Below are positions 32,188 to 41,940 of a DNA stretch of 63,791 nt, piece by piece. The DNA is from Clostridiaceae bacterium (GTDB lineage Bacteria; Bacillota_A; Clostridia; Clostridiales; Clostridiaceae). A model generated the notes under the pieces. The model saw only the letters and a program-made list of their open reading frames with translations, made no database searches and had not been told where the DNA came from. The DNA lies in NCBI GenBank assembly GCA_029256485.1, contig JAQSXU010000008.1:1-63791 (forward strand), in the 5' to 3' direction. A program made the translations under genes and the position numbers. Each line of letters opens with the position of its first letter. Position 1 is the first letter of the stretch.

Positions 32188-34738
32188 ATAGAAGATTTTC
32201 TGCTAAAACCTCGCTGAAGGTTTTACCATTTTGTATGGCTAAGGTAATTTTGCCTGCTTTTTTTGTATCTCCCATTAGCATTGCTCCAACAAGCTTAGTA
32301 TTTTTAAAGAATAATTTTTTATATATACCTTTTGAAGCATCCTTAACAGCAAGTTCTTCACAGCCTCCGTCAAAGGAGCCGCAGGAGAATAAATCCGCAT
32401 TCATTGATGAAAATACCACAGAGGAAACAAAATCATTAAAATATGCTTCATCACCGCATGCATTAGCACCAACTACTTTACCCATTTCCACTGCAGCCGG
32501 CCAGTTTCCATAAACTCTGCCGTTGATTTCCGCAACATCACCACAAGCAAAAATAGAATTAATATTAGTCATCATCTTATCATTTACTAATATGCCCTTA
32601 TCACACTTTATTCCAGCAGCTTCTGCTAATGATTTATTAGGGCGTATACCAACTGAAAACAGAACCATTTCACAGTCTAAGGTTTCACCATTGTTTAATT
32701 TGACTCCTGTTACATTACTGTCTCCTAGTATTTCAACTGCTGAGCTGCCTAATATTATCTTTACACCCGATTTATCAACGAGATTCCTAAATATTTCAGC
32801 ACCCTCTTTATCTAGTTGTCTTGGAAGAAGTCTATCAAAGAATTCTACTACAGTAACATCTAACCCTGCATTTTTCATTTCCCAGGCAGCCTCAAGTCCT
32901 AATAGACCGCCGCCAATAACAACTGCCTTTTTAGCCTTCATAAAGTAAGCTTTAATTTTATCTGCATCATTTAAATACTTTAAAGTAAGTACCCCTTCTT
33001 TTGTATTGCCGGGGATTGGAGGAATAAAGTTGGAACTGCCATTTGCAAGAATAAGCTTATCATATTCAATCTCATCCCCATTGTTTAAAAATACTTTTTT
33101 ATTTTCAGTATCTATTTTATTCACAAAAGAATTTAAAGTCAGCTTTATATTATTGTCATTATACCAATCTTTATTAGCTACATAAAAATCTCTATCTTCA
33201 ATCTCAGAATTCAAGTAATCAGATAATACAGGCCTATAATAACAAGGTTTACTTTCTCCGCTAATGAACTGGATGCTAGCCTTAGTATTTCTTTTTCTGA
33301 TTCCTTCAGCAGCGTAATATCCGGCAGCACCATTGCCAATGATAACAAACTTTTCATCAGTATCATTTCTAAATGTTCTAACGCTGTCCTGAACCTCAAT
33401 AAATTGATCCTGTGAAGCTCCGCATACGGGACAAATTTTTGGTGGTTCAGTGCCTTCAAAAATTTCCCCACAAATTAAGCATTTCCACTTTTTTTGGGTT
33501 GTAGGTTTATTTATTTTTACACCTTTACTCAAGTTTTCTTGAATTTTCTTTGCAAAACTTTGCCCAAAATTAAATGCTTGCTTAAATTCATCTTCTGATG
33601 GTTTAAAGTTTATTCTAAGACTAGGTTTAATTACTTCCATTCTTAATTGCTTTAATCTTTCTTCCATGTTTTTAATTGCTTCACCGCTCCATCCGTAGGA
33701 ACCAAAGGCACCAGCAACCTTGCCTCCATGTATAATTGGATTAAGAGAATATAAAATTTCCCAAATTGGCTTTAGTGCATCACTTAGTATTGTAGGTGAG
33801 CCAAACAATAAGCCATCTGCATCTTCAATTTTTTCTATTATATCCGGTATTTCATTATGTATCACATCATATTTTTTAATATTAAATTTTCCCACAGATT
33901 TAATACCATCTTCAATCTTATTTGCTAAGGATTCTGTATAGCCATAAGCTGAAACATAGCACATTACTATATCACCAGTGCTGCTATCCTTTTCCTTAGG
34001 AAGGCTCCATTCCTTATATAGATTAACAACTTTCCATGGATTTTCTCTAAGTACAGGGCCGTGCCCAGTACAAATCATATCTATACTAAGATCCTTAATT
34101 TTATCTATTGCTTTTAATACATAAGGCTTAAATGGTCCCATAATGCAGTCAAAGTAGTACCTTAATGCTTCCAGATAATCTTTCTGGCTTGGATTTAAAT
34201 CATTAAATACATTTTCGCTGCAGTAGTGTGCACCAAAGGAATCGCATGTAATAAGCACTTTGTCTTCTTCCACATAAGTATAAATGGTATCTGGCCAGTG
34301 CAGCATTGGTGCAGAAATAAACCTTAAAGTTTTATTTCCAAGACTTAATGTGTCACCAGTATTTACTTCGATAGTTTTAAAATTTCTATTTGCTATAGCC
34401 TTTACAAACTTTATTGCAGCAGCAGATCCAACAACAACAGCGTTTTTAGCTATATCCATGAGCTTTGCCACAGAGCCGGCATGATCAGGTTCTGTATGAT
34501 CAACTATAATATAATCTATCTTAGAAGGGTCAATATTTAAGGAATTTAGCCTGCCAATATATTGATCAAAGAATTTTTCTTTTACAGTTTCAACAACAGC
34601 TGTTTTTTCACTGCCTTTTACAATATAAGAATTATATGTTGTACCATATGGAGTATACATAACAATATCAAAAATTCTTAAATCAGGGTCAAGAGCCCCA
34701 ACCCAATAAATGTTCTTTTTAACTTCCACAGCATTCAT
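32186..34738 (-). CDS. Flavodiiron protein fused to rubredoxin and NAD(P)H:rubredoxin reductase
   Basis: This 850-residue fusion contains a complete electron chain for reducing oxygen or nitric oxide. Residues 1-250 form the metallo-beta-lactamase-like diiron domain, with H81, E83, D85 and H86 in HTEPDHAGS, H147 and D166. Residues about 255-400 are flavodoxin, with SAYGYTESLA. Residues about 418-455 are rubredoxin, with CLICG and CPVCGA. Residues about 470-850 are a pyridine nucleotide-disulfide oxidoreductase with VIIGNGAAGYYAAE, VVIGGGLLGLEAA and FACGDVAEI. This matches the multi-domain flavodiiron class described from clostridia, where the enzyme reduces O2 to water. ATG 34738 follows GGAGGGA. 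It stands alone. Confidence 0.95.
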   Translation of the reverse strand: MNAVEVKKNIYWVGALDPDLRIFDIVMYTPYGTTYNSYIVKGSEKTAVVETVKEKFFDQYIGRLNSLNIDPSKIDYIIVDHTEPDHAGSVAKLMDIAKNAVVVGSAAAIKFVKAIANRNFKTIEVNTGDTLSLGNKTLRFISAPMLHWPDTIYTYVEEDKVLITCDSFGAHYCSENVFNDLNPSQKDYLEALRYYFDCIMGPFKPYVLKAIDKIKDLSIDMICTGHGPVLRENPWKVVNLYKEWSLPKEKDSSTGDIVMCYVSAYGYTESLANKIEDGIKSVGKFNIKKYDVIHNEIPDIIEKIEDADGLLFGSPTILSDALKPIWEILYSLNPIIHGGKVAGAFGSYGWSGEAIKNMEERLKQLRMEVIKPSLRINFKPSEDEFKQAFNFGQSFAKKIQENLSKGVKINKPTTQKKWKCLICGEIFEGTEPPKICPVCGASQDQFIEVQDSVRTFRNDTDEKFVIIGNGAAGYYAAEGIRKRNTKASIQFISGESKPCYYRPVLSDYLNSEIEDRDFYVANKDWYNDNNIKLTLNSFVNKIDTENKKVFLNNGDEIEYDKLILANGSSNFIPPIPGNTKEGVLTLKYLNDADKIKAYFMKAKKAVVIGGGLLGLEAAWEMKNAGLDVTVVEFFDRLLPRQLDKEGAEIFRNLVDKSGVKIILGSSAVEILGDSNVTGVKLNNGETLDCEMVLFSVGIRPNKSLAEAAGIKCDKGILVNDKMMTNINSIFACGDVAEINGRVYGNWPAAVEMGKVVGANACGDEAYFNDFVSSVVFSSMNADLFSCGSFDGGCEELAVKDASKGIYKKLFFKNTKLVGAMLMGDTKKAGKITLAIQNGKTFSEVLAENLL

Positions 34739-34871
34739 AATACATCCCTCCATTTATTATTAATTAATAATTATTATTAACTCAATTATAATATTAAGTC
34801 TGCATAAAAGCAATAAGATTCGGTTAATTAATTAACAAATTTTATATAAGGAACAAATGTAAACCTAAACA

Positions 34872-34978
34872 TTGAACTTTTATATTTTTGTGATAAAATA
34901 TAGACATAAATAATGTTTTTGTTAGGTTTATTATTAAGGTCGGAATATTTCAAGCTGCAGAAAAACTGCAGCCTTTTT
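34872..34978 (+). ncRNA. Short promoter-terminator transcript or leader upstream of cysS
   Basis: TTGAAC (34872-34877) and TAAAAT (34894-34899), 16 nt apart, precede a terminator with GCTGCAG (34954-34960), a 5-nt loop and CTGCAGC (34966-34972) followed by T5. The resulting RNA of about 70 nt would be a small RNA or an attenuated leader for cysS. No T-box sequence is present. A 24-codon frame from ATG 34913, containing one Cys codon inside the hairpin, lacks a ribosome site. Confidence 0.4.
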
Positions 34979-35053
34979 AGTAAATAAAACTTTAAGTTAT
35001 AACCTATAACTATCAACTATTAACTGTCAACTGAATAAAGGATGGTGTTAAAA

Positions 35054-36463
35054 TTGGATTTTTATGTTTATAATACCCTTACAAGAAAAAAGGATAAATT
35101 AGTTCCTTATAAGGAAGGTAAAATTGGCATGTATACCTGCGGACCAACAGTATACAATTATGCTCATATAGGAAACCTTAGAACTTATATTTTTGAAGAT
35201 ATTCTAAAAAAATCTTTAATATATAATGGATTTAAAGTTAAACATGTGATGAATATAACTGATGTTGGGCATCTGCAATCTGATGGAGATGAAGGAGAGG
35301 ACAAAATGGCCATGGGGGCCAAAAGGGAAAACAAAACTCCATGGGAAATAGCTAGATTTTATGAGGAAGCTTTTTTTGAAGACTGCCATAAACTAAATAT
35401 TGAGAAGCCAACAGTTAGCTGCAGGGCTACAGAGCATATTGATGATATGATAAATTTAATAAAGGTATTAGAGGAAAAAGGATATACTTATGTTGCAAAT
35501 GGAAATGTGTATTTTGAAATAGATAAATTCAAAGATTATAATAAACTGGCAAACTTGTCAATGGAGGAATTAGAGGCAGGAAGCAGGGTAGAAATAGATG
35601 TTCATAAGAAAAACCCATTAGACTTTGTTCTATGGTTCACCAATTCAAAATTTAAAAATCAAATAATGCAATGGGATTCACCATGGGGAAGGGGATTCCC
35701 GGGATGGCACCTTGAATGTTCTACAATGTCTATCAAATATTTAGGAGAAGTTATAGATATTCACTGTGGAGGTGTTGATCATATACCAGTACACCATACT
35801 AATGAAATTGCACAATCAGAAAGCTACCTTGGACATAAATGGGTAAATTATTGGCTTCATGGAGAATTCTTAGTGATTGATGGAGGCAAAATGTCAAAAT
35901 CCTCTGGTGACTTTTTAACTCTTACTAAATTAATGGAAGAGGGATTTAGTTCATTGGATTATAGATATTTTTGTCTGAATTCCAGATATAGAAAGCAGCT
36001 TCTATTTAGCTTTGACAGCTTAAAAGATGCACAAAATTCTTTAAAAAAACTGAAAAGTAAAACTCTAAATATCCTAAAGGAAAACTCCCAGGATGATAGG
36101 TTTGACTCTAGCCTAGTAAATGATTACAGGACAAAGTTTTCTAATGAAATCAGTGATGATTTAAATATAGCAAATGCAATTACAGTACTCTGGGAAGTAA
36201 TTAAGGATAATAAATTAACAAGCAGGGAAAAGCTATTTATTATTCAGGACTTTGATAAAGTACTTTCTTTAGATTTATTAAAGGAAGATAAAGCTGAAGA
36301 AGAAAATCAAGATAAAGATTTAATTGAAAAGCTCATTGGTGAAAGGTCTGAAGCCAGAATAAATAAACAGTGGGCAAGAGCTGATGAAATAAGAAATAAG
36401 CTGAATGAAATGAATATTGAGTTACTGGATACAAAGGAAGGAACTACTTGGAAGAAAAAATAG
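35054..36463 (+). CDS. cysS: Cysteinyl-tRNA synthetase
   Basis: This class I synthetase charges tRNA-Cys. Visible signatures are the HIGH motif as YAHIGNLRTY, the zinc ligands in MYTCGPT, LECSTMS and HCGGVDH, and the KMSKS loop in GGKMSKSSGDF. The C-terminal segment with IGERSEARINKQWARADEIR is the usual CysS tail. Length of about 469 residues is normal. An ATG at 35042 and a TTG at 35054 compete: AAAGGATGG overlaps the ATG and is well spaced for TTG, which gives an N-terminus closer to relatives. It is followed by a 15-bp terminator. Confidence 0.95.
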   Translation: MDFYVYNTLTRKKDKLVPYKEGKIGMYTCGPTVYNYAHIGNLRTYIFEDILKKSLIYNGFKVKHVMNITDVGHLQSDGDEGEDKMAMGAKRENKTPWEIARFYEEAFFEDCHKLNIEKPTVSCRATEHIDDMINLIKVLEEKGYTYVANGNVYFEIDKFKDYNKLANLSMEELEAGSRVEIDVHKKNPLDFVLWFTNSKFKNQIMQWDSPWGRGFPGWHLECSTMSIKYLGEVIDIHCGGVDHIPVHHTNEIAQSESYLGHKWVNYWLHGEFLVIDGGKMSKSSGDFLTLTKLMEEGFSSLDYRYFCLNSRYRKQLLFSFDSLKDAQNSLKKLKSKTLNILKENSQDDRFDSSLVNDYRTKFSNEISDDLNIANAITVLWEVIKDNKLTSREKLFIIQDFDKVLSLDLLKEDKAEEENQDKDLIEKLIGERSEARINKQWARADEIRNKLNEMNIELLDTKEGTTWKKK

Positions 36464-36473
36464 CAGAATAAAT

Positions 36474-36523
36474 AAGATGTTCTTCAAATCATTAAACAAT
36501 TGTTTGAAGAACATCTTTTTATT
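36474..36523. terminator. 15-bp bidirectional terminator
   Basis: Perfect arms at 36474-36488 and 36503-36517 are followed by a T run, between cysS and the convergent maltose phosphorylase gene. Confidence 0.88.
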
Positions 36524-36547
36524 ATTAGGGGACTTTAATGCGTATTA

Positions 36548-38845
36548 TTATATTTCCACAGCAGCTTTACCTTTTAGATTATATTTAATACCTTTAATTG
36601 TTAATGTTAATTCGGAGCTGCTTTCATTTGTAACTTTTATATAATTTTTTGTTACGTCAATATTAAGCAGTATATTTCTAAACATTATTTTAAATGAATA
36701 AGAATCCCACTGCTTTGGAATAAATGGATTTAAAGTTAATTCACCATTTATTACCCTCATTCCTCCAAAACCTTGTACTATTGACATCCATGATCCGGCC
36801 ATACTTGTTATGTGACAGCCGTCACTGGTATCATTATTATAGTTATCTAAATCTAAACGTGCTGTTCTTAAATACATTTCATAAGCTTTTTTCTCTTTAC
36901 CGAGTCTAGAAGCAAGAATTGAATGTACACATGGAGATAATGAAGATTCATGAACCGTTCTTGGCTCATAGAAATCGAAATTTCTCCTTATAGTATCTAA
37001 ATCATATTTATCTTCTAAAAAGTATAGACCTTGAAGTACATCTGCTTGTTTAATAAAGCAGGAGCGCAGTATCCTATCCCAGGACCAATGCTGATTTATT
37101 GGCAATTGTGAAGGGCCTAAATCTTCAACTAAGATTTGTTCCTTATCCATATATCCATCCTGCTGGAGGAATATACCTAAATTTTTATTTTCAGGATAGT
37201 ACATATTTTCAATAATGTTAATCCATTTATCTGTTTCCTTAGTTAATAACCCAAGCTTTTCTTGTAATTCTTTGTACCTGGCTGGTTCATTTTCTTTTAC
37301 ATATTTTATTGCATCTAAAGTGTATTCCATAGTCCAGCATGCTATTCTATTAGTATACCAGTTGTTATTTACATTGTTTTCATATTCATTTGGACCAGTG
37401 ACTCCAAGTATAACATATTTATTTTTTTCATTTGAAAAATTAACTCTTTCTTCCCAAAATCTTGATATTTCAACCAGTACTTCTAAACCATACTGTGCTA
37501 AATATTTCATATCTCCCGTATAATTCACATAATTATATATGGCATAAGCTATTGCACCATTTCTATGGATTTCCTCAAAGGTAATTTCCCATTCATTATG
37601 ACATTCTTCACCATTCATTGTAACCATAGGGTACAGTGCACCTTTTTTAAAACCAAGCTTTCTGGCATTTTCCTTAGCCTTTTCAAGATGCTTATATCTA
37701 TAAATCAACAGATTCCTAGCAATTTTTTCATCAGCTGTGCTTAGATAGAATGGAATGCAGTAAGCTTCGGTATCCCAATAGGTACTACCGCCATATTTTT
37801 CACCAGTAAAACCCTTAGGACCAATATTCAATCTGTCATCTTCACCTGTGTAGGTTTGATTCAATTGAAATATATTAAATCTTATTGCCTGCTGAGCAGC
37901 CACATCCCCATTAATGACAATATCGCTTTCCATCCACTTTTTATTCCAAGCATCTTTTTGCTCTTCAAATAGCTTATCAAAGCCAACCTGGCAGGCTTCA
38001 CCTGCAATGAATTTTGACTTTGATAAAATTTCATCCTTTGAATAGTCCCTTGAGGTGGTATTGGAAACATACTTGTACACCACAATTTCATCATTATGTT
38101 TAAAGTCTAATGTTATTACATTAGACACATATTTGCTGCCTTCCACTATATCTCCGCATAAATCTACTATTTTATTATTTTTTTCAATGCTGTATTTCAT
38201 GGAAGAACATATATTAAAATCTAATTTTTTTGTTACCATTGAAAGTGAAGCCTCACCAAGTGAAACTTGTTTTGAAACCTCATTCCAAAACTTCTCATCA
38301 TAGTTTGAATCTTCATTTTTTATATCACCATCAAGGTATGGAGTAATTGTAACATTACCACTAAAGTTTAAAGGGGTAATGCTGTATCTGATTGCGCCAA
38401 CCTTTGGGCGAACTATACTTAAAAATCTTTTGGAATTAACCTTAACTTCTCTGCCGTTCTTTAATACAGCAGTAAAGGTTCTTTCCAGAAAGCCTTCCTT
38501 CATATTTAATATTCGTGCAAAATTTTTCACAGCACACTTAGAAATATCTAAACTTTCACCATCAAATTGAAAATTTATTCCTATCCAATTTGTTGAATTT
38601 AATACTTTAGCAAAGTATTCAGGATATCCATTTTTCCACCAGCCTACTCTTGTTTTGTCAGGATAGTAAACCCCAGCTAAATAATTACCTTGGAGATTGT
38701 CACCGCTATATTCCTCTTCAAAGTTAGCTCTTTGTCCCATATGTCCATTTCCTAAGCTAAATATGCCTTCGGAAACCCTATTATCTTCTGAATTAAATCC
38801 TTTCTCAATAATACACCATGGATCTAATTTTAAATACTGCTTCAT
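36548..38845 (-). CDS. Maltose phosphorylase (GH65)
   Basis: GH65 phosphorylases split alpha-glucobioses with phosphate to beta-glucose-1-phosphate and glucose, in the cytoplasm. The 765-residue length fits, and the general acid Glu is in TGPNEYENNVNNNWYTN (about residue 485). ECHNEWEITFEEIHRNGAIA, before it, and HESSLSPCVHSILASRLG, after it, match maltose phosphorylases better than trehalose or kojibiose phosphorylases. A beta-phosphoglucomutase gene lies 72 nt upstream, completing the route to glucose-6-phosphate. A LacI-type operator-like sequence lies in that gap. Ribosome site AAGGAGAA. Substrate assignment by motif recall is likely but not certain. Confidence 0.88.
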   Translation of the reverse strand: MKQYLKLDPWCIIEKGFNSEDNRVSEGIFSLGNGHMGQRANFEEEYSGDNLQGNYLAGVYYPDKTRVGWWKNGYPEYFAKVLNSTNWIGINFQFDGESLDISKCAVKNFARILNMKEGFLERTFTAVLKNGREVKVNSKRFLSIVRPKVGAIRYSITPLNFSGNVTITPYLDGDIKNEDSNYDEKFWNEVSKQVSLGEASLSMVTKKLDFNICSSMKYSIEKNNKIVDLCGDIVEGSKYVSNVITLDFKHNDEIVVYKYVSNTTSRDYSKDEILSKSKFIAGEACQVGFDKLFEEQKDAWNKKWMESDIVINGDVAAQQAIRFNIFQLNQTYTGEDDRLNIGPKGFTGEKYGGSTYWDTEAYCIPFYLSTADEKIARNLLIYRYKHLEKAKENARKLGFKKGALYPMVTMNGEECHNEWEITFEEIHRNGAIAYAIYNYVNYTGDMKYLAQYGLEVLVEISRFWEERVNFSNEKNKYVILGVTGPNEYENNVNNNWYTNRIACWTMEYTLDAIKYVKENEPARYKELQEKLGLLTKETDKWINIIENMYYPENKNLGIFLQQDGYMDKEQILVEDLGPSQLPINQHWSWDRILRSCFIKQADVLQGLYFLEDKYDLDTIRRNFDFYEPRTVHESSLSPCVHSILASRLGKEKKAYEMYLRTARLDLDNYNNDTSDGCHITSMAGSWMSIVQGFGGMRVINGELTLNPFIPKQWDSYSFKIMFRNILLNIDVTKNYIKVTNESSSELTLTIKGIKYNLKGKAAVEI

Positions 38846-38871
38846 AATAATTCTCCTTTACTAAAAATTGG

Positions 38872-38883
38872 GCAATCGTTTGC
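38872..38883. promoter_or_regulatory. LacI/MalR-type operator candidate
   Basis: GCAATCGTTTGC, on the minus strand GCAAACGATTGC, is one base away from the perfect LacI-family palindrome GCAAACGTTTGC. It lies 27 nt upstream of the maltose phosphorylase start. No LacI-family gene is in the window. Confidence 0.45.
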
Positions 38884-38917
38884 GCATTTGGACTAAAATT
38901 AAAGCTAGCATCGCTAA

Positions 38918-39571
38918 CTAAAGTAAATTTTTTAACCTATCAAATGACACTTCTTCAAAGCCTGATACCACAAGATTTGCTTTCCCTAATATTGCAGGTG
39001 AACCTATCCCCACACTATACATGCCTGCATTAATTGCAGCTTTAATACCTGCTTGGGCATCTTCAAATACAACACAATTTTTAGGATCAATATTAAGCTC
39101 TTCGGCGCCCTTCAAAAATACTTCTGGGTTTGGTTTTGCATGAGTTATTTTTGTGCCGTCTATTATAACATCGAAGTAAGATGTCAAACCTACATTTTTT
39201 AATATAGTTCTGGTATTTTTACTTACAGAACCGATAGTAGTTCGAATACCTCTGCTCTTTATATCTTCAATAAAATCCTTAACACCAGGTAATATCTCAT
39301 CAGGTGTCATTTTAGATATGTACTCTACATACCATTTGTTCTTTTTATCTGTAAGTTCTAATTTTGTATTTTCATCAAAGCTAAGGCCGCCAATTTCCAA
39401 TAAGATTTCCAATGATTTCATTCTGCTTACACCTTTAAGTCTTTCATTATCATCCTTTGTAAATTCAAAACCCAATTCATTAGCCAAACGTTTCCATGCT
39501 AAATAATGATATTTTGCAGTATCAACAATGACACCATCTAAATCAAAAAGGCAACATTTTATATCTGCCAA
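38918..39571 (-). CDS. pgmB: Beta-phosphoglucomutase
   Basis: This 217-residue HAD-superfamily enzyme converts beta-glucose-1-phosphate to glucose-6-phosphate. The nucleophile Asp10 and acid-base Asp12 are in FDLDGVIVDTAKYHYLAW, whose TAKYH part is typical of PgmB. The cap contains LKGVSRMKSLEI, and the core motifs are SVSKNTRTIL and CVVFEDAQAGIKAA. The start is TTG 39571, placed by AAGGGGGAAT. It lies immediately upstream of the maltose phosphorylase gene on the same strand, which strongly supports the assignment. Confidence 0.93.
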   Translation of the reverse strand: MADIKCCLFDLDGVIVDTAKYHYLAWKRLANELGFEFTKDDNERLKGVSRMKSLEILLEIGGLSFDENTKLELTDKKNKWYVEYISKMTPDEILPGVKDFIEDIKSRGIRTTIGSVSKNTRTILKNVGLTSYFDVIIDGTKITHAKPNPEVFLKGAEELNIDPKNCVVFEDAQAGIKAAINAGMYSVGIGSPAILGKANLVVSGFEEVSFDRLKNLL

Positions 39572-39854
39572 ATTTATTCCCCCTTTAAGAATTACTATAA
39601 ATGTTTGTTCAATTATCATACAAAAAATATACTATCTATCAGTAACATAAGTATATCATATAAATGTTAAAAAATTAATAAGAAAATTTCATAAATGTTT
39701 ACAGGATAATTTGTGTTTTACTCTAATTTTACAGTTACATTTGTGTACTTTATCCCCTTTAATCGTTATAATATAATTATTAAATTTTTACATTAACATC
39801 ATTAATTAGTAGCTGGTAACCGTGAATTACTATCTAATATAAGGGGGCTATCAT

Positions 39855-40805
39855 ATGGATTTATCAAAATTCATGGAATTTAAGAACAAGATAATTGGCA
39901 ATGTATCAAAAGTTATTATTGGTAAGGAAGATAAAATTGAGAAGATTATTGTTGCATTTATTTGCGGGGGACATGTTTTACTTGAGGATGTACCAGGGTT
40001 AGGCAAAACCAAATTGGCAAAGTCATTATCAACATCTCTAAATTGCAGCTTTAAAAGGATTCAGTTTACTCCAGACTTATTGCCATCAGATTTAACTGGC
40101 ATATATTTTTTTAATCAGAAGATTAATGAATTTCAATTCAGAAAAGGTCCTTTACTAAGTCAAATTGTGTTAGCAGATGAAATAAACAGAGCTACACCAA
40201 GAACACAGTCTGCTCTTCTTGAATGTATGGAAGAAAGACAAATTACTGTGGAAGGGGAAACTGTTAAATTGGATGCTCCATTTTTTGTAATTGCCACTGA
40301 AAATCCTGTGGAGCAGTTTGGAACATTTCCATTACCAGAAGCTCAGCTAGATAGATTTTTTATAAGATTATCTATGGGATATCCTGAATATAATGAGGAA
40401 ATTAGTATATTAAATACTTATATTGAAAGTGATCCTTTGAATAAATTAGAAGGCATAGTGTCAATGGAGGATATAAAATATGTTCAAAATAACTATATAT
40501 TAACTCATGTCAGTGATGAAATAAAAAATTATATTATAGAAATAGTAAGGGCAACTAGAAACAATTCCAGTATTTCATTAGGAGCAAGCCCACGGGCAAC
40601 CTTAGCTCTAATGAAAGCATGTCAGGCTTTAGCAGCTTTAAGAGAAAGAGATTATGTTATTCCCGAAGATGTTAAGGAGATGTCCGTTCCAATTTTGAGC
40701 CATAGAATTAAATTAAAAAGTCAGATAAGCGAAGATGAAAATAAAAGTGAAAGTGTAATTAAAGAAATTCTAGAAGCAATTGAAACACCTCTGGAAAAGA
40801 TATAG
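39855..40805 (+). CDS. MoxR-family AAA+ ATPase
   Basis: The 316-residue MoxR ATPase has Walker A in EDVPGLGKTKLAKS, Walker B VLADEINRA, sensor 1 ATENPVEQFG, and sensor 2 SPRATLALMKACQ. MoxR proteins act as chaperone-like ATPases for von Willebrand-type partner proteins. The DUF58 gene starts 10 nt after its stop and the DUF4129 membrane protein follows, the standard three-gene arrangement. Ribosome site AAGGGGG. Confidence 0.93.
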   Translation: MDLSKFMEFKNKIIGNVSKVIIGKEDKIEKIIVAFICGGHVLLEDVPGLGKTKLAKSLSTSLNCSFKRIQFTPDLLPSDLTGIYFFNQKINEFQFRKGPLLSQIVLADEINRATPRTQSALLECMEERQITVEGETVKLDAPFFVIATENPVEQFGTFPLPEAQLDRFFIRLSMGYPEYNEEISILNTYIESDPLNKLEGIVSMEDIKYVQNNYILTHVSDEIKNYIIEIVRATRNNSSISLGASPRATLALMKACQALAALRERDYVIPEDVKEMSVPILSHRIKLKSQISEDENKSESVIKEILEAIETPLEKI

Positions 40806-40815
40806 GAGTGGAGTT

Positions 40816-41940
40816 ATGCGGTTTTATTATATGTTTTTATTTATATCTTTCAGCTTTATATTGTTAGCCGAAATCATAAAGAGGGTTGGATTTAATAAAT
40901 TAACCGTTAAAAGGGTCATCAATAAAAGTAGTATTACTATAGGTGAAAAGGTTAAAGTAACCACTATAATTGAAAATAATAAAATTGTTCCAGTGTCATT
41001 TGTTATGCTTAAGGAAACTATTCCAACATTGATCAGCAGCTGCGAGACTGAAGACGGAGATATAAAAAATTATAGAACTAGTGTATTTGGAATATATTCT
41101 TATGAAAGACAAAGGAGAAGCTATTATATTAAGTGGAATAAGAGAGGTGCCTATTCACTTAAGGGTTATGAGCTTTCAATAGGAGATTTTTTTGGATTTT
41201 CTTCAATAAGCAAAAACATTGATGATTATATTGAAGTAGTTGTTTACCCAAAGATTATCGATGCCAAGGATATTGTATTTCAATCTACTAATCTTCAAGG
41301 GGATAATTTAATAAAGAGATGGATTTATAAGGATCCACAATATATTAAAGGAATAAGGGAATATAATGCTGAGGATAGAATGAAGGATATTCATTGGAAA
41401 TCCAGTCTTAAAATGAATAAATTAATGGTTAAAGAATATGATTATACTTGTGACAGAGAGGTTACATTTATTTTGAATGTGCAGTGCGGAGAGCCATACT
41501 GGTATTACCGAAATGAGAAAGTAGTGGATAATGGAATTGATATAGTATGTTCACTGGCAAATAAGGCGGTTAAATGTGGAATAGCAGTTGGCTTTTTAAC
41601 AAATGCATATGTAATTAATAATTCCAAATCAGGAAATTGTTATATTTATCCATCCATAAAATCTTTTCAAAGTATTCTAGAAAACTGCGCTAGAATGGAT
41701 TATACTCCAAGAGCCACACTAAGCAATGTTATAAATGAGTATAGGACAAAATTGAATAAGAATTCTACCTATGTATTTGTTACGCCATTTTTAGATGATG
41801 ATAGTTTAAATATTATTTTTAAATTAAAAAAGCTTGGATATATTATTTTGGTTATTGATATATCTGATAAAGGAACAGTTCCTTCTATTAGTGGATTAGA
41901 AAAATTGTGGTATAGGGGGAATAGTAATGAATATGCATAA
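40816..41940 (+). CDS. DUF58 domain protein, MoxR partner
   Basis: The protein has an N-terminal membrane helix (about residues 3-20) and a DUF58 domain with the signature KDPQYIKGIREYNAEDRMKD-IHWKSS (broken here only for length), followed by a vWA-like part with VTFILNVQ. DUF58 proteins pair with MoxR ATPases, and their exact biochemical role is unsettled. ATG 40816 follows GGAGTGG; an earlier frame start inside moxR lacks a ribosome site. The next gene overlaps its end by 14 nt. Confidence 0.9.
   Translation: MRFYYMFLFISFSFILLAEIIKRVGFNKLTVKRVINKSSITIGEKVKVTTIIENNKIVPVSFVMLKETIPTLISSCETEDGDIKNYRTSVFGIYSYERQRRSYYIKWNKRGAYSLKGYELSIGDFFGFSSISKNIDDYIEVVVYPKIIDAKDIVFQSTNLQGDNLIKRWIYKDPQYIKGIREYNAEDRMKDIHWKSSLKMNKLMVKEYDYTCDREVTFILNVQCGEPYWYYRNEKVVDNGIDIVCSLANKAVKCGIAVGFLTNAYVINNSKSGNCYIYPSIKSFQSILENCARMDYTPRATLSNVINEYRTKLNKNSTYVFVTPFLDDDSLNIIFKLKKLGYIILVIDISDKGTVPSISGLEKLWYRGNSNEYA

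Noticed and set aside
32523..32948. 141-codon + strand frame inside the flavodiiron fusion
   Set aside because: It is antisense to strongly coding sequence with all domain motifs intact, and lacks a ribosome site.
34940..35041. T-box riboswitch upstream of cysS
   Set aside because: No AGGGTGG-ACCGCG T-box sequence or specifier-loop layout is present; only a short terminator.
39816..39826. GGTAACCGTGAA upstream of moxR, resembling the REP-like motif
   Set aside because: The diagnostic GTCCCC part is missing.
40780..40815. Upstream extension of the DUF58 protein into moxR
   Set aside because: The frame is open but has no ribosome site, whereas ATG 40816 follows GGAGTGG and begins directly at the membrane helix.
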